Shown: positions 1-8,399 of the stretch, piece after piece
Numbering within the stretch: the first letter of the stretch is position 1
Layout: each line of letters opens with the position of its first letter
Origin: JBFMFH01 sp040752275
Lineage (GTDB): Bacteria > Acidobacteriota > Vicinamibacteria > Vicinamibacterales > JAKQTR01
Direction of reading: 5' to 3'
DNA: 56,622 nucleotides
NCBI GenBank assembly: GCA_040752275.1
Contig: JBFMFH010000085.1
Location: 1 to 56,622, forward strand
Position numbers and translations under genes: made by a program
The notes under the pieces: model-generated
The model's input: the letters and a program-made list of their open reading frames with translations, nothing else
The model's database searches: none
What the model was told of the DNA's origin: nothing

Positions 1-113
1 AGACCGCCAGACCGGCGAAGGGCCGAACGGCCGGGTCGAAGAGCAAGGGCGCGGCAGCGAACCGGCGTCCGGCCAGGGCGCTACCAGCCAAGCGAGCCGC
101 CAAGAAGCGGTAG
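1..113 (+). CDS. 3' end of an upstream gene with a Lys/Arg/Ala-rich tail (partial, tentative)
   Basis: One frame entering from the left edge reads about 36 residues rich in K, R and A, ending in AKRAAKKR before a TAG at 111-113. Basic Ala-rich tails like this are common at the C-termini of nucleic-acid-binding proteins. A second open frame rich in G, S, Q and E runs on to 237, but it would cross the promoter-like site at 206-214, so the shorter frame is preferred. The protein cannot be identified from this tail. Confidence 0.35.
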   Translation, partial: TARPAKGRTAGSKSKGAAANRRPARALPAKRAAKKR

Positions 114-205
114 CCGGCTCCCCGGCCGGGTCCTCTCCTCAGGCGTCCAACCAACAGGGCGGCGCTGCCGCGCAGACCAGCCGCGGGCCGTGCTCTGCCG
201 GCCTC

Positions 206-214
206 TGGTACAAT
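206..214 (+). promoter_or_regulatory. Extended -10 promoter for the VWFA-like gene
   Basis: The site reads TG-G-TACAAT, an extended -10, about 30 nt upstream of the ATG at 244. There is no good -35. The same TG-N-TAnnnT form recurs upstream of several other genes in the window. Confidence 0.5.
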
Positions 215-243
215 GAAGGCTCCGGAGACGAAAGGTAGTCGTC

Positions 244-1488
244 ATGATTTTCCGTGTCTCTCGTTGGCTGGCCGCGCCGGCCGTGCTGGCGACGGGCGCC
301 GTACTCGCCGCCCAGCAGCCGCCGGCTCCGGTACCAGCCCCGCCAGGGAGCCAGCAGCCGACGTTTCGGGTCACCGTCGATCTCGTCACGACGGACGTGA
401 TCGTCCGGGACGCTCGCGGCCAGTTCGTTGCGGATCTGGACAAGGAAGCGTTCGAGATCTTCGAGGACGGCGTGCCCCAGAAGGTTGCATCCCTGGTCCT
501 CGTCCACGGCGGCCGCGTCTACAACCAGGAGCTCCCGCCGCCGCCGCCGCCGCCCGAAGGCATCATCCTGCCGCCGGCGCGGCCGACCAATGACGCCGCG
601 GGACGGATCTTCATTCTCTTCATCGACGATTTGCACCTCGATTTCAAGATCACGGCGCGCACGAGGGACCTGGTCAAGAGGATCAAGAACACGCTGATCC
701 ACCAGGGTGACATGTTCGCGATCGTGTCGAGCGGTACCTCGTCGATTGCGATCGACCTGACCTATGACCTGAATCGCATCGACGAGGCGGTGGGGAAGAT
801 CATGGGCGGTGCGCTGAAGGCGACCGACATCATCCAAGGGCCCGAGGGGGCCGAGGGACCATCCGAGGTGCGGTACCGGGCCCACGTGGCGTTTTCGACG
901 GTCTACGACATGCTGGGCCAGCTCGAGAAAGTGCACAATCGCCGGAAGGCGGTCATCTACGTGAGCAACGGCTACGACTTCAATCCGTACGAGAAGTCGC
1001 GCCTGGGTGAGGACCCCTACTTCGTGAGCCGGCAGGGCCAGACGAAGGAAGAGGGTGAACAGGACCCCAGGCGTCAGGGCCAGCAGTTCGCCGACGCGGA
1101 TCTGGCGAGGGAACTCGCGGAACTGACGCGGACGGCCAACCGCGCGAATGCGACGATCTACACTATCGATCCGCGCGGCCTCGTGGGGATGCCCGACATT
1201 GACGAGAACATCGACCCGTCGGAGTTCCAGGAGTACGTCACCAACTCGATCAACAGCCTGCGCGTGCTGGCCGATCAGACAGGCGGACTCGCCGTCGTCA
1301 ACCAGAACGACTTCGAGAAGGCGCTGAAGCGCATCGATGCCGAGACGAGCGACTACTACATGCTGGGCTACTACTCCACCAATCCGGATCCGCTGCGCCG
1401 GACTCGCGTGGTCGACGTCAAGGTCAAGCGATCGGACGTCGACGTCTGGTCGCGCAAGTCGTACACGCTCCGCCCAGGCCCCAGGTAG
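244..1488 (+). CDS. VWFA-related domain protein (Acidobacterial type), secreted
   Basis: A 414-residue protein beginning with a signal peptide (h-region LAAPAVLATGAVLA, residues 9-22) and a Pro/Gln-rich linker. The beta-rich segment VTVDLVTTDVIVRDARG, followed by FEIFEDGVPQKV, is the hallmark of the VWFA-related Acidobacterial family (TIGR03436-like). The following von Willebrand A-like fold starts at FILFIDDLHLDF. Its metal-ion (MIDAS) motif is degenerate, with DDLHL in place of DxSxS, so metal-dependent adhesion is uncertain. The C-terminus keeps the family-like YYMLGYYSTNP segment. The ATG at 244 is preceded by AAAGG. Its role is unknown; secretion and a protein-protein interaction role are inferred. 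A TonB receptor gene follows after 100 bp under its own promoter. Confidence 0.85.
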   Translation: MIFRVSRWLAAPAVLATGAVLAAQQPPAPVPAPPGSQQPTFRVTVDLVTTDVIVRDARGQFVADLDKEAFEIFEDGVPQKVASLVLVHGGRVYNQELPPPPPPPEGIILPPARPTNDAAGRIFILFIDDLHLDFKITARTRDLVKRIKNTLIHQGDMFAIVSSGTSSIAIDLTYDLNRIDEAVGKIMGGALKATDIIQGPEGAEGPSEVRYRAHVAFSTVYDMLGQLEKVHNRRKAVIYVSNGYDFNPYEKSRLGEDPYFVSRQGQTKEEGEQDPRRQGQQFADADLARELAELTRTANRANATIYTIDPRGLVGMPDIDENIDPSEFQEYVTNSINSLRVLADQTGGLAVVNQNDFEKALKRIDAETSDYYMLGYYSTNPDPLRRTRVVDVKVKRSDVDVWSRKSYTLRPGPR

Positions 1489-1508
1489 ACGCACCCACCC
1501 GACCTTTT

Positions 1509-1517
1509 TGGTATACT
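1509..1517 (+). promoter_or_regulatory. Extended -10 promoter for the TonB receptor gene
   Basis: TG-G-TATACT lies 72 bp upstream of the receptor ATG and just after the stop of the preceding gene, so the receptor probably has its own transcript. No convincing -35 sits 16-18 bp upstream. Confidence 0.6.
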
Positions 1518-1588
1518 CCCTGGTCTGGGCGAAGGCAGGTGCGTTCGCCGGATGGTCTGGTGAGTGGCGATTTGCCAGGAGAGATGCG

Positions 1589-4500
1589 ATGAAGCGCTTG
1601 TTGAGAGGCGGAGTCTGGCCGGCCGGGTGGGCGCTCGCCCCGCTCGCGCTGGGTGCCCTGCTGTGGCCGGCGACCGTTGCCTACGCGCAGGGTGTGACCA
1701 GCAGTTCCATCACCGGCATCGTGAAGGACGCGCAGGGCCTGGCTGTTCCAGGCGCCAGCGTCGTCGCGGTTCACGAGCCGTCGGGAACCACCTATGAGAC
1801 CGTCGCCCGTGAGGATGGTCGCTTTTCCATCCAGGGCATGCGCGTCGGCGGCCCGTACACGGTCACGGCGACCCTGAGCGGGTTCCAGCCGCAGTCGGTC
1901 AAGGACGTGACCCTCAGCCTCGGAGTCGCAAGCGATCTGACACTGACGCTCGGAGCGCTGGCCGGTGTGACCGAAGAAGTCACGGTCGTCGGGTTCAACG
2001 ATCCGGTGTTCAGCTCGGAACGCACGGGGTCGAGCACGTCGGTGGGTCAGGATGCCCTGCTCACCATGCCGAATGTCACGAACAGGTTGGACAACTTCGT
2101 GCGCCTGACGCCGGAGAGCGGTGGCCGTCTCCAGTTCGCGGGGCAGGACAACCGTCTCAACAACATCACGGTCGACGGCTCGTATTTCAACAACTCGTTC
2201 GGGCTCGCCGGCGCACCCGGCGACCGGACCGGCGTGGCGCCCATCTCGATTGACGCGATCGAGCAGATTCAGGTGAACATCGCGCCCTTCGACGTGCGAC
2301 AGGGCAACTTCGTCGGCGCCGGTGTGAATACGGTCACCAAGAGTGGCACGAACAGCTTCGCGGGGGCCACCTACTATCAATGGCGCAACGATGGCCTGGT
2401 CGGGACCAAGGCCGGAGCCAACACCTACGACCCCGGGACGTTCGAGTATCACAACTTCGGGGTCTCGACAGGTGGTCCGATCCGGAAGAACAAGCTGTTC
2501 TTCTTCTTCAACTTCGAGGACGAGGCGACGGCCGCGCCCGGGACGACGTTCACGGCGAATCCTGGTGGCGCGGCGGTGGGCGGCAACATGACACGCGTGC
2601 TGGCCTCGGACCTCGATGCCCTCAGCGCCTACCTGGCCTCGAACTTCAACTACGAGACCGGGCCGTACCAGGGCTACAACCACGCGACGCCTGCCCGCCG
2701 GTACCTGACCAAGGTGGACTACAACGTGAACCCGCGGAACAAGCTGATCTTCCGCTACAATCAACTGGACTCGTCCACGGACGTGCTGGTGTCGACCTCG
2801 TCATCGCTCGGGTGGGGCGGACGGCGGTCCAACACGACGGGCTTGAACTTCCAGAACTCCAACTATCAGATCCTGGAGAACATCCGGTCGTTCATCGGCG
2901 AGTGGAACTCGACGTTCGGCACGAACAAGGCCAACACGCTCATCGCGGGCTATACCTATCAGGACGAGAGCCGCGGGTACATGGGCACCTTCTTCCCGAT
3001 GGTCGACATCCTCGAGGGGAGTTCGGTGTACACGACGTTCGGCTTCGAACCCTTCACCCCGAACAACGAACTGCGCTACAAGACGTTCCAGGTGCAGGAC
3101 AACTTCCTGTGGTACCGCAACAAGCACTCGCTGACCATCGGCGGGAGCCTCGAGCGGTACGAGTCCGAGAACGTGTTCTTCCCCGGGTCGCAGAGCGTGT
3201 ATGTGTACAACTCGCTCGCGGACTTCTACCTGGACGCCAACGACTATCTGGCGAACCGGAACCGCACGACCTCGCCGGTAACGCTGCGACGCTTCCAGGT
3301 GCGGTGGATGAACATCCCGGGTCTCGAGAAGCCCATCCAGCCCCTCGAGGTCTGGTACGGAGGCGTCTACGCCCAGGATCAGTGGCAGGTGAGGGACAAC
3401 CTGAAGCTCACCTACGGGCTGCGGCTGGACGTGCCCATGTTCGGAGAGACGGGATTCCAGAACGCGGCCGCTGACGCCCTGACGTTCCGCGATGAGACCG
3501 GCGCAGGGGTCCAGTACCAGACGGCGAAGCTGCCGGATGCGAACATCCTCTGGTCGCCGCGCGTGGGCTTCAACTGGGACGTGAAGGGGGATCGGAGCAC
3601 CCAGGTGCGCGGCGGATCAGGCATCTTCACGGGCCGGCCCGCGTATGTCTGGATTTCGAACCAGATCGGCAACACCGGCGTGCTCACCGGTTTCGAACGC
3701 CTCGACAACACGCGGCTGCGGCCGTGGAATCCGGATCCGAATGCCTACAAGCCGACGAACGTCACGGGCGAGCCGGCTTCCAGCTACGAGCTGGCGTTGA
3801 CCGACCCTGGCTTCAAGTTCCCGCAGGTCTGGCGAAACAACATTGCCGTGGACCAGAAGCTGCCGTGGGGCTGGACAGGCACGGTGGAGTTCCTCTACAA
3901 CCGCGATGTCAACGGCATCTACTACATCAACGCGAATCTCCCCGCCGCCAGCACCGCGTTCACTGGCGCCGACAGCCGGCCCCGCTGGGCGGCCGGGAAT
4001 CGGATCCACGCCAACGTGGCCAACGCCATCGTGATGAAGAACCAGAACGTCGGCCGGTCGTGGAATATCTCGGGATCGGTCGAACGGGCGTTCAAGTCCG
4101 GGTTCTGGGCCAAGGCCGGTTATCGCTACGGCGAGTCGAAGAACACGATCGACCCTGGTTCGATTGCCTTCGGGTCCTGGAACAACAACCCGCACGCGGG
4201 CGACCCGAACAACCCCGGCGTGGCCTTCTCCAACCAATCGCCGGGACATCGGTTCTTCCTGACGGCGTCGTACGGGTTCGAGTACTTCAGCTTCGGCAGA
4301 ACGACCGTCTCGATGTTCTGGGACCGCTACACGGGAGGGTCGGGCAGCTATGCGTTCTCGGGTGACCTGAACGGCGACGGGGGATCGAGCAATGACCTGA
4401 TCTACATCCCGCGCGATCAGTCCGAGATGAACTTCCAGACCTACACGACAGGCGGCCGCACGTTCACCGCAGCCGAGCAGGCGGCGGCCTGGGACGCGTA

Positions 4501-4876
4501 CATCAACCAGGACAGCTACCTGAGCGAGAATCGCGGCAAGTACGCGGAGCGGGGCGCGGTGTTCATGCCGATGGTGAACTACGTCGACGTGAGCGTTGCC
4601 CAGGACATCTTCAAGGACCTCGGCGGCCGCCGGCACAGTTTCCAGTTCCGCGTGGACATGCTCAACTTCCTGAATCTGATTAACAGCGACTGGGGCGTCG
4701 GGCAGCGGTTCGTCAACACCCAGCCGCTGCTCACCGCCGGTGTGGACGCGCAGGGGCGAGCCCTGTACCGGCTGCGCGTCGTCAACAACGAGCTCATGAG
4801 CAAGACGTTCGAGCCGACCGCCGGCCTCGGGGACGTCTACAAGATCCAGTTCAGCGTGCGCTATACCTTCAAGTAG
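1589..4876 (+). CDS. TonB-dependent receptor, Oar-like, with carboxypeptidase-regulatory-like N-domain
   Basis: A 1095-residue outer-membrane receptor. The ATG at 1589 has CCAGGAGAG just upstream and gives a signal peptide (MKRLLRGG start, cleavage near AYAQG). The open frame extends to 1337, but only by running through the previous gene. A CarboxypepD_reg-like beta-sandwich follows (SITGIVKDAQGLAVPGASV, FSIQGMRVGGPYTV), then a plug with LDNFVRLTPESGG and NNITVDGSYFNNSFG. The rest is a barrel of alternating aromatic strands ending in FSVRYTFK, a typical barrel terminus. Such receptors import polymers or their breakdown products with TonB energy. The substrate cannot be read from sequence, and no substrate-binding lipoprotein (SusD) lies nearby. 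A hairpin terminator follows. Confidence 0.92.
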   Translation: MKRLLRGGVWPAGWALAPLALGALLWPATVAYAQGVTSSSITGIVKDAQGLAVPGASVVAVHEPSGTTYETVAREDGRFSIQGMRVGGPYTVTATLSGFQPQSVKDVTLSLGVASDLTLTLGALAGVTEEVTVVGFNDPVFSSERTGSSTSVGQDALLTMPNVTNRLDNFVRLTPESGGRLQFAGQDNRLNNITVDGSYFNNSFGLAGAPGDRTGVAPISIDAIEQIQVNIAPFDVRQGNFVGAGVNTVTKSGTNSFAGATYYQWRNDGLVGTKAGANTYDPGTFEYHNFGVSTGGPIRKNKLFFFFNFEDEATAAPGTTFTANPGGAAVGGNMTRVLASDLDALSAYLASNFNYETGPYQGYNHATPARRYLTKVDYNVNPRNKLIFRYNQLDSSTDVLVSTSSSLGWGGRRSNTTGLNFQNSNYQILENIRSFIGEWNSTFGTNKANTLIAGYTYQDESRGYMGTFFPMVDILEGSSVYTTFGFEPFTPNNELRYKTFQVQDNFLWYRNKHSLTIGGSLERYESENVFFPGSQSVYVYNSLADFYLDANDYLANRNRTTSPVTLRRFQVRWMNIPGLEKPIQPLEVWYGGVYAQDQWQVRDNLKLTYGLRLDVPMFGETGFQNAAADALTFRDETGAGVQYQTAKLPDANILWSPRVGFNWDVKGDRSTQVRGGSGIFTGRPAYVWISNQIGNTGVLTGFERLDNTRLRPWNPDPNAYKPTNVTGEPASSYELALTDPGFKFPQVWRNNIAVDQKLPWGWTGTVEFLYNRDVNGIYYINANLPAASTAFTGADSRPRWAAGNRIHANVANAIVMKNQNVGRSWNISGSVERAFKSGFWAKAGYRYGESKNTIDPGSIAFGSWNNNPHAGDPNNPGVAFSNQSPGHRFFLTASYGFEYFSFGRTTVSMFWDRYTGGSGSYAFSGDLNGDGGSSNDLIYIPRDQSEMNFQTYTTGGRTFTAAEQAAAWDAYINQDSYLSENRGKYAERGAVFMPMVNYVDVSVAQDIFKDLGGRRHSFQFRVDMLNFLNLINSDWGVGQRFVNTQPLLTAGVDAQGRALYRLRVVNNELMSKTFEPTAGLGDVYKIQFSVRYTFK

Positions 4877-4897
4877 AGCGCCGCAGTCGTGCGGATC

Positions 4898-4934
4898 GAG
4901 CCGCCTCTCCCGAACGCCGGGGGAGGCGGCTCTT
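4898..4934 (+). terminator. Rho-independent-like terminator after the TonB receptor
   Basis: The inverted repeat GAGCCGCCTC / GAGGCGGCTC (4898-4907 and 4923-4932) has extra C/G pairing inside it. A short TCTTGT follows, 22 bp after the receptor stop codon. Confidence 0.7.
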
Positions 4935-5033
4935 GTGTCAATCGAGCCGCGATCGGGGCCCCGGGCACACCGTGGTGGCACACGACAGACGCAACACTCG
5001 GATTGGAAACTCGGAACGCAAGAGCCAGGGAGG

Positions 5034-5074
5034 GGTGTGCGGAAACGGGGACGGAGTGGCCACCTCCGCACACC
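5034..5074. repeat. 10-bp inverted repeat in the gap 4935-5111
   Basis: GGTGTGCGGA (5034-5043) and TCCGCACACC (5065-5074) are perfect inverse complements around a 21-nt loop. The element lies downstream of the minus-strand small gene that ends at 5112 and could stop its transcript, although no T-run follows. Nothing else was recognised in 4935-5111. Confidence 0.4.
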
Positions 5075-5111
5075 AGGAGGTGCGCGGCTGGAGCCGTCCT
5101 CGAGCCAGGCC

Positions 5112-5327
5112 TTAGGAGGCCCTCGCGGCGAGAACCGCGCCGGTCGCGGCCGTCGAGGCGACGCGCGCCGGCTGGATGGTGTGGTTCCGACGGTGACTGT
5201 GCGACTGGCACGTCTGGCCCTTCTCCTCGACGTACGCCACCTCACGGCTGGTGGCGACTTCGCGGTAGCGGCCGATGACGCACCCGCATGCCAGCGTGGT
5301 GAACCCAAGGAGCCGAACGAGGCTCAT
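5112..5327 (-). CDS. Small conserved-looking Cys/His-rich protein (71 aa), unknown function
   Basis: The ATG at 5327 has AGGAGAG seven bases upstream on the minus strand, a strong ribosome site that fixes the start. The 71-residue product starts MSLVRLLGF and carries CGCVIGRYREVATSREV, then VEEKGQTCQSHSHRRNHT, so three Cys and several His are clustered. The segment GCVIGRYRE...YVEEKG resembles short uncharacterised proteins I recall from other Gram-negatives, but I cannot name a family. Metal binding through the Cys/His set is speculative. It is transcribed away from the glutaredoxin-like gene, which starts 219 bp away. No clear promoter was found in 5328-5546. Confidence 0.6.
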   Translation of the reverse strand: MSLVRLLGFTTLACGCVIGRYREVATSREVAYVEEKGQTCQSHSHRRNHTIQPARVASTAATGAVLAARAS

Positions 5328-5546
5328 GGCACTCTCCTGGAATCTGTGCACCTGCAATTTTCATGCCTCCGCGCTGACGCGTGTCACACCAGCGACAACG
5401 CCGTCCGTTCATGAGGAATATCGGTCAGAAGCGCGCGATCTTGAGAGCGGTCGATGCCGACGGATGTATTCGTGGTGCGACAGTCTCGTCGCCACGCGTA
5501 GTCAGTTGGATTCACTCACCAAAGTTTTGAATCGAGCGGGCTCACC

Positions 5547-5846
5547 ATGATCATCCGTCTCTACGTCAAGCCCGAGTGCCCCGCGTCCGTGAAGGCCCAG
5601 GAGTTCCTGACTCGCCTGGGCCGTGCCTTCGTGGTGCGCGACATCGCCGGCGACCTCGAGGCCAAGCGCGAGTTGCTCCTCATCATCGGCCGGACCGACG
5701 TGCCCGTCCTGACAGCGGGGTATCACGCGGCGGTCGGGTTCGACGAGCGGAACTGGCTCAAGGTCCTCGCGCACGGGGATGAGGTCGCGATGGCGGACCC
5801 CTTCGCCCTCCCCGAGGAACTGGGGCCAGACCCCTCCCGGATTTGA
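5547..5846 (+). CDS. Glutaredoxin-like monothiol protein
   Basis: A 99-residue thioredoxin-fold protein. IIRLYVKPECPASVKAQEFL gives the first strand and a C-P-A-S active site (Cys 10), so the second, resolving Cys of dithiol glutaredoxins is replaced by Ser. VPVLTAGYHAAVGFDE matches the cis-Pro region of glutaredoxins (TDVPVL), with a degenerate remainder. Monothiol forms either transfer glutathionyl groups or carry Fe-S clusters; which applies here cannot be told from sequence. The C-terminal tail is acidic and Pro-rich. It has no obvious ribosome site and no operon partner. Confidence 0.7.
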   Translation: MIIRLYVKPECPASVKAQEFLTRLGRAFVVRDIAGDLEAKRELLLIIGRTDVPVLTAGYHAAVGFDERNWLKVLAHGDEVAMADPFALPEELGPDPSRI

Positions 5847-6062
5847 GGGGCCGCTCGCGCGGGACCTGCAGAACGCGTAGATCACCCTCCCGGGCGGCCG
5901 CGCGCACTTGCTCGAAATCGCACACGCTGACCCGCCTGAACGAACGCCGCCCGCCTGGCATCGGGCTTGAACAAGAGCCTGCTGAGGAGAGTCGCCTTGC
6001 GAATGCGTTGCTGTTTGGTCGGATCGGCGCCCTGCGCCTCGAGCGTGCCCCTGGGAGGAGCC

Positions 6063-7061
6063 GTGGCGCTGGCGGCGAGACGCCAGCGCGGTCGGATCCC
6101 ATGGGCGTTGGCGTGCCTCGCTGCAGCGGGGTTCATGTGCGGCACGGCCTCGGCGCAGTCGACGGCCAGGGCAAGGGCCACGACGTACTCGGGAGCCTCG
6201 TCGAGCGCGAGACAGGCGGCCCTGCCGCAAGTACCCCGCTACAAGGTCGATGACCGCGGAGACCTCGTCCCCGACATCCGTGCGGATGCGGCCATCATCT
6301 ACAGCCCGGCTACCGGACGGATTCTCTGGGAGGAGAAGGCCTTCGACCAGCATGCGATTGCGAGCATCACGAAGGTGATGACGGCGCTGTGCTTCCTGGA
6401 GGGCCGTCCCGATCTGGACCGCACGGTGACCATCCTCCGCTCCGACACGCGCGGCGCCTCGACCACTTACCTGCGGTCCGGGCAGCGGGTGTCGTTCTCC
6501 GATCTGATGCACCTCCTGCTGGTTGGCTCCGACAATGCGGCGGCTCGCGTGCTGGCCCGGAACTCGCCGCTGGGTGCGGCCGGATTCGTCAGTCGAATGA
6601 ACGAGAAGGCCGCCGAACTCGGCCTGACCAGCACGGCCTACGCGGATCCGTCAGGCCTCCTGGCCAGGAACGTGTCGTCGGCCTACGACATGGCCAGGCT
6701 GATCGCACATGCCGCCGGCGACGACTACCTCTCGGGCATCATGCGCCAGGCGGAGTTCACCTACCAGGTCAACGGACGCTCACGCACGATCCGCAACACC
6801 AACCAGCTCGTCGGGTCGCCGGATATCGAGGTACTCGGCGGCAAGACCGGCTTCATCTCGAAGGCGGGGTACTGCCTCGCCACGCTCCTCCGCCTGCCCG
6901 AGGTCAACGAGACCGTGGCGGTGGTCGTGCTCGGAGCCCGCTCGAACGCCGCGCGCTTCTGGGAGACGCGGCACCTCTTCAACTGGCTGATGGCGCGGCT
7001 ACCCGTGTTCGCGACCGGGCGCCCGCCGCTGGGCCCGACCTCGCCGCCACACCTGCAGTGA
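6063..7061 (+). CDS. Serine-type D-Ala-D-Ala carboxypeptidase (peptidase S11)
   Basis: A penicillin-binding protein that trims the terminal D-Ala from peptidoglycan stem peptides in the periplasm. The three active-site motifs are present in order: SITK (Ser 101, Lys 104), SDN (156-158) and KTG (261-263). The GTG at 6063 is preferred because GGGAGGAG lies directly upstream and it yields a clean signal peptide (ARRQRGRIP, then WALACLAAAGF, cleavage near ASAQ). The frame also opens upstream at ATG 6003, TTG 5997 and TTG 5967, which would place about 20-32 non-signal-like residues in front. At about 332 residues it is shorter than DacA and ends soon after the catalytic domain, without an obvious membrane-anchoring helix. 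Confidence 0.88.
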   Translation: MALAARRQRGRIPWALACLAAAGFMCGTASAQSTARARATTYSGASSSARQAALPQVPRYKVDDRGDLVPDIRADAAIIYSPATGRILWEEKAFDQHAIASITKVMTALCFLEGRPDLDRTVTILRSDTRGASTTYLRSGQRVSFSDLMHLLLVGSDNAAARVLARNSPLGAAGFVSRMNEKAAELGLTSTAYADPSGLLARNVSSAYDMARLIAHAAGDDYLSGIMRQAEFTYQVNGRSRTIRNTNQLVGSPDIEVLGGKTGFISKAGYCLATLLRLPEVNETVAVVVLGARSNAARFWETRHLFNWLMARLPVFATGRPPLGPTSPPHLQ

Positions 7062-7130
7062 CCGCCGGGCGCCACTGGGAGGGCGTTCGGCGCGCGGGAA
7101 CGTCCGGTGGCCCGAAGCGATCCCCGATGC

Positions 7131-7988
7131 CTACGGCCGGTAGCCGCTCTTCTGGGCCGCGGCGTCGAGGGGCAAGGTCGCGATCGCATCGACAGGGAGC
7201 ATCAACGGGCGAGCGCCCTGGCTGACGTCGTATGTCTTCGAATACCGACGGCAGACATCGCAGGTCGTCAGGCGGTAGAGGCCATCCTGGCTGGCAAACG
7301 AGCCGAGCAGCGAGTCGTCGGTGTTGCCGCAGTGGATGCACGCCCGCACGTCGAACGCCCAGAGACCGGCGCACCTGGCGCAGGCGAGCAAGCCCTCGTC
7401 GGCCGACCGGCGGACCGCCAGTTCGGGCGCCCCACCGCAGAAGGGGCAGCGTGTCAGGCGCCAGGCGCTGAGATCGACGCGCCCGGCCGTCGTCGCGACA
7501 ATGCGCGCCAGGAACGGGCGGGCGGCGAGCTCGAGCACCTGGACGAAGGCGTCGCCAGTCGGCCCGTTCGATCCCGATCCGTCAGGTGATTCCCCAGGCT
7601 CTTCGCTATACCAGGCGCTGACATCGGTCTCGTCAGGTCGGCCCGACCGGACGAGACGCTGAATGTTCGCGTAGTCGTCCGCTTCGAGAAGGTCGAAGCG
7701 CCGGAGCACGTCGGCGATCTGACGGAACAGCAGCCGATACTCCGTCCATTCGAACGGAATGTCCTGAAACCGAATCAGCGGACGTCCCGCGCACGTCCGC
7801 GCCCTGACCCCCTCCTGGTCGACGTCGAGCCAGGGTGTCGAGAGCCGTGCCTCGACCCTGCGCTGCAGGGCCAGGAGTTCGATCTGCAGATCGACCGCAG
7901 CCGCCAGCTCGGGCTGCCGCCCGCGCAGTTGTCGCAGCGCCGCGAGTTCGGCGGGCTCGCTCGACGGAGTTCTCGGTGGCTTCCTCAT
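7131..7988 (-). CDS. fdhE: Formate dehydrogenase accessory protein FdhE-like
   Basis: A 285-residue protein with the FdhE C-terminal zinc/iron-binding half: CPFCGG, CARC, CIHCG and CDVCRRYSKTYD, four Cys pairs in the family's order. FdhE assists maturation of formate dehydrogenase. The ATG at 7988 is the first that fits the family length; the open frame extends to 8153 without family similarity. No formate dehydrogenase subunit or fdhD gene lies in the window, so its client must be encoded elsewhere. Its start overlaps by 4 bp the end of a short upstream frame that looks like a TPR remnant. Confidence 0.85.
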   Translation of the reverse strand: MRKPPRTPSSEPAELAALRQLRGRQPELAAAVDLQIELLALQRRVEARLSTPWLDVDQEGVRARTCAGRPLIRFQDIPFEWTEYRLLFRQIADVLRRFDLLEADDYANIQRLVRSGRPDETDVSAWYSEEPGESPDGSGSNGPTGDAFVQVLELAARPFLARIVATTAGRVDLSAWRLTRCPFCGGAPELAVRRSADEGLLACARCAGLWAFDVRACIHCGNTDDSLLGSFASQDGLYRLTTCDVCRRYSKTYDVSQGARPLMLPVDAIATLPLDAAAQKSGYRP

Positions 7989-8281
7989 CGGACGCCTTTG
8001 GCGGCTGAGGACAACCGGGCCTCCAGGTGTTGCCCGCGTTCGAGCTCGCGAGCGGCTTCTGCCACGCGCCCCCGCTTCATGCGGACGTCGGCGATGACGA
8101 ACTGTCCGAGGGGGGCAATCCACCGGGGGACCGGGCGGCTGGACGCTCGCCAACCAGGCAGCCCGCCGACGGCGTGTCGGCTTCTCACGGAACCAGTGTG
8201 GCGCGAGCGATTGCCGATCGTCAAACAGGGGTGCGGATCCACCCTCTGGTTCTCCTCAACGCACGAGTCGCCCAGTCGCAA
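7985..8281 (-). pseudogene. Possible 3' remnant of a tetratricopeptide protein upstream of fdhE
   Basis: This 98-codon frame overlaps the fdhE start by ATGA. Its last 40 codons read like a TPR helix pair (FVIADVRMKRGRVAEAAREL, then ERGQHLEARL). The first half looks like random high-GC translation. The pattern suggests the surviving C-terminus of a longer protein, but a short intact gene or chance similarity cannot be excluded. Confidence 0.25.
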
Positions 8282-8370
8282 CGGAATGTGCTCCCCGAAC
8301 GATGTTCGTATTCAGAGGCCGGCCCAAGCGGTTCGTGTGCACCCCTGAGTTCCGCGGGTGTCACGGCGGA

Positions 8371-8379
8371 TGCTAGACT
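8371..8379 (+). promoter_or_regulatory. Extended -10 promoter for glgA
   Basis: TG-C-TAGACT sits 21-29 bp before the family-consistent start of glycogen synthase. If it is used, the start of transcription would be near 8386 and the leader would be very short. Confidence 0.4.
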
Positions 8380-8399
8380 ATCCGGCCGTGGGTCCAGCC

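Noticed and set aside
139..1494. 451-codon open frame on the minus strand opposite the VWFA-like gene
   Set aside because: Antisense shadow of a clearly identified gene; the translation is Arg/Val/His-rich with no domain, as is usual opposite high-GC genes.
1337..1588. N-terminal extension of the TonB receptor
   Set aside because: It overlaps the VWFA-like gene out of frame, while the ATG at 1589 has a ribosome site and a signal peptide.
3617..5308. 563-codon minus-strand frame opposite the TonB receptor
   Set aside because: It runs through the receptor and its terminator, has no domain and shadow-type composition.
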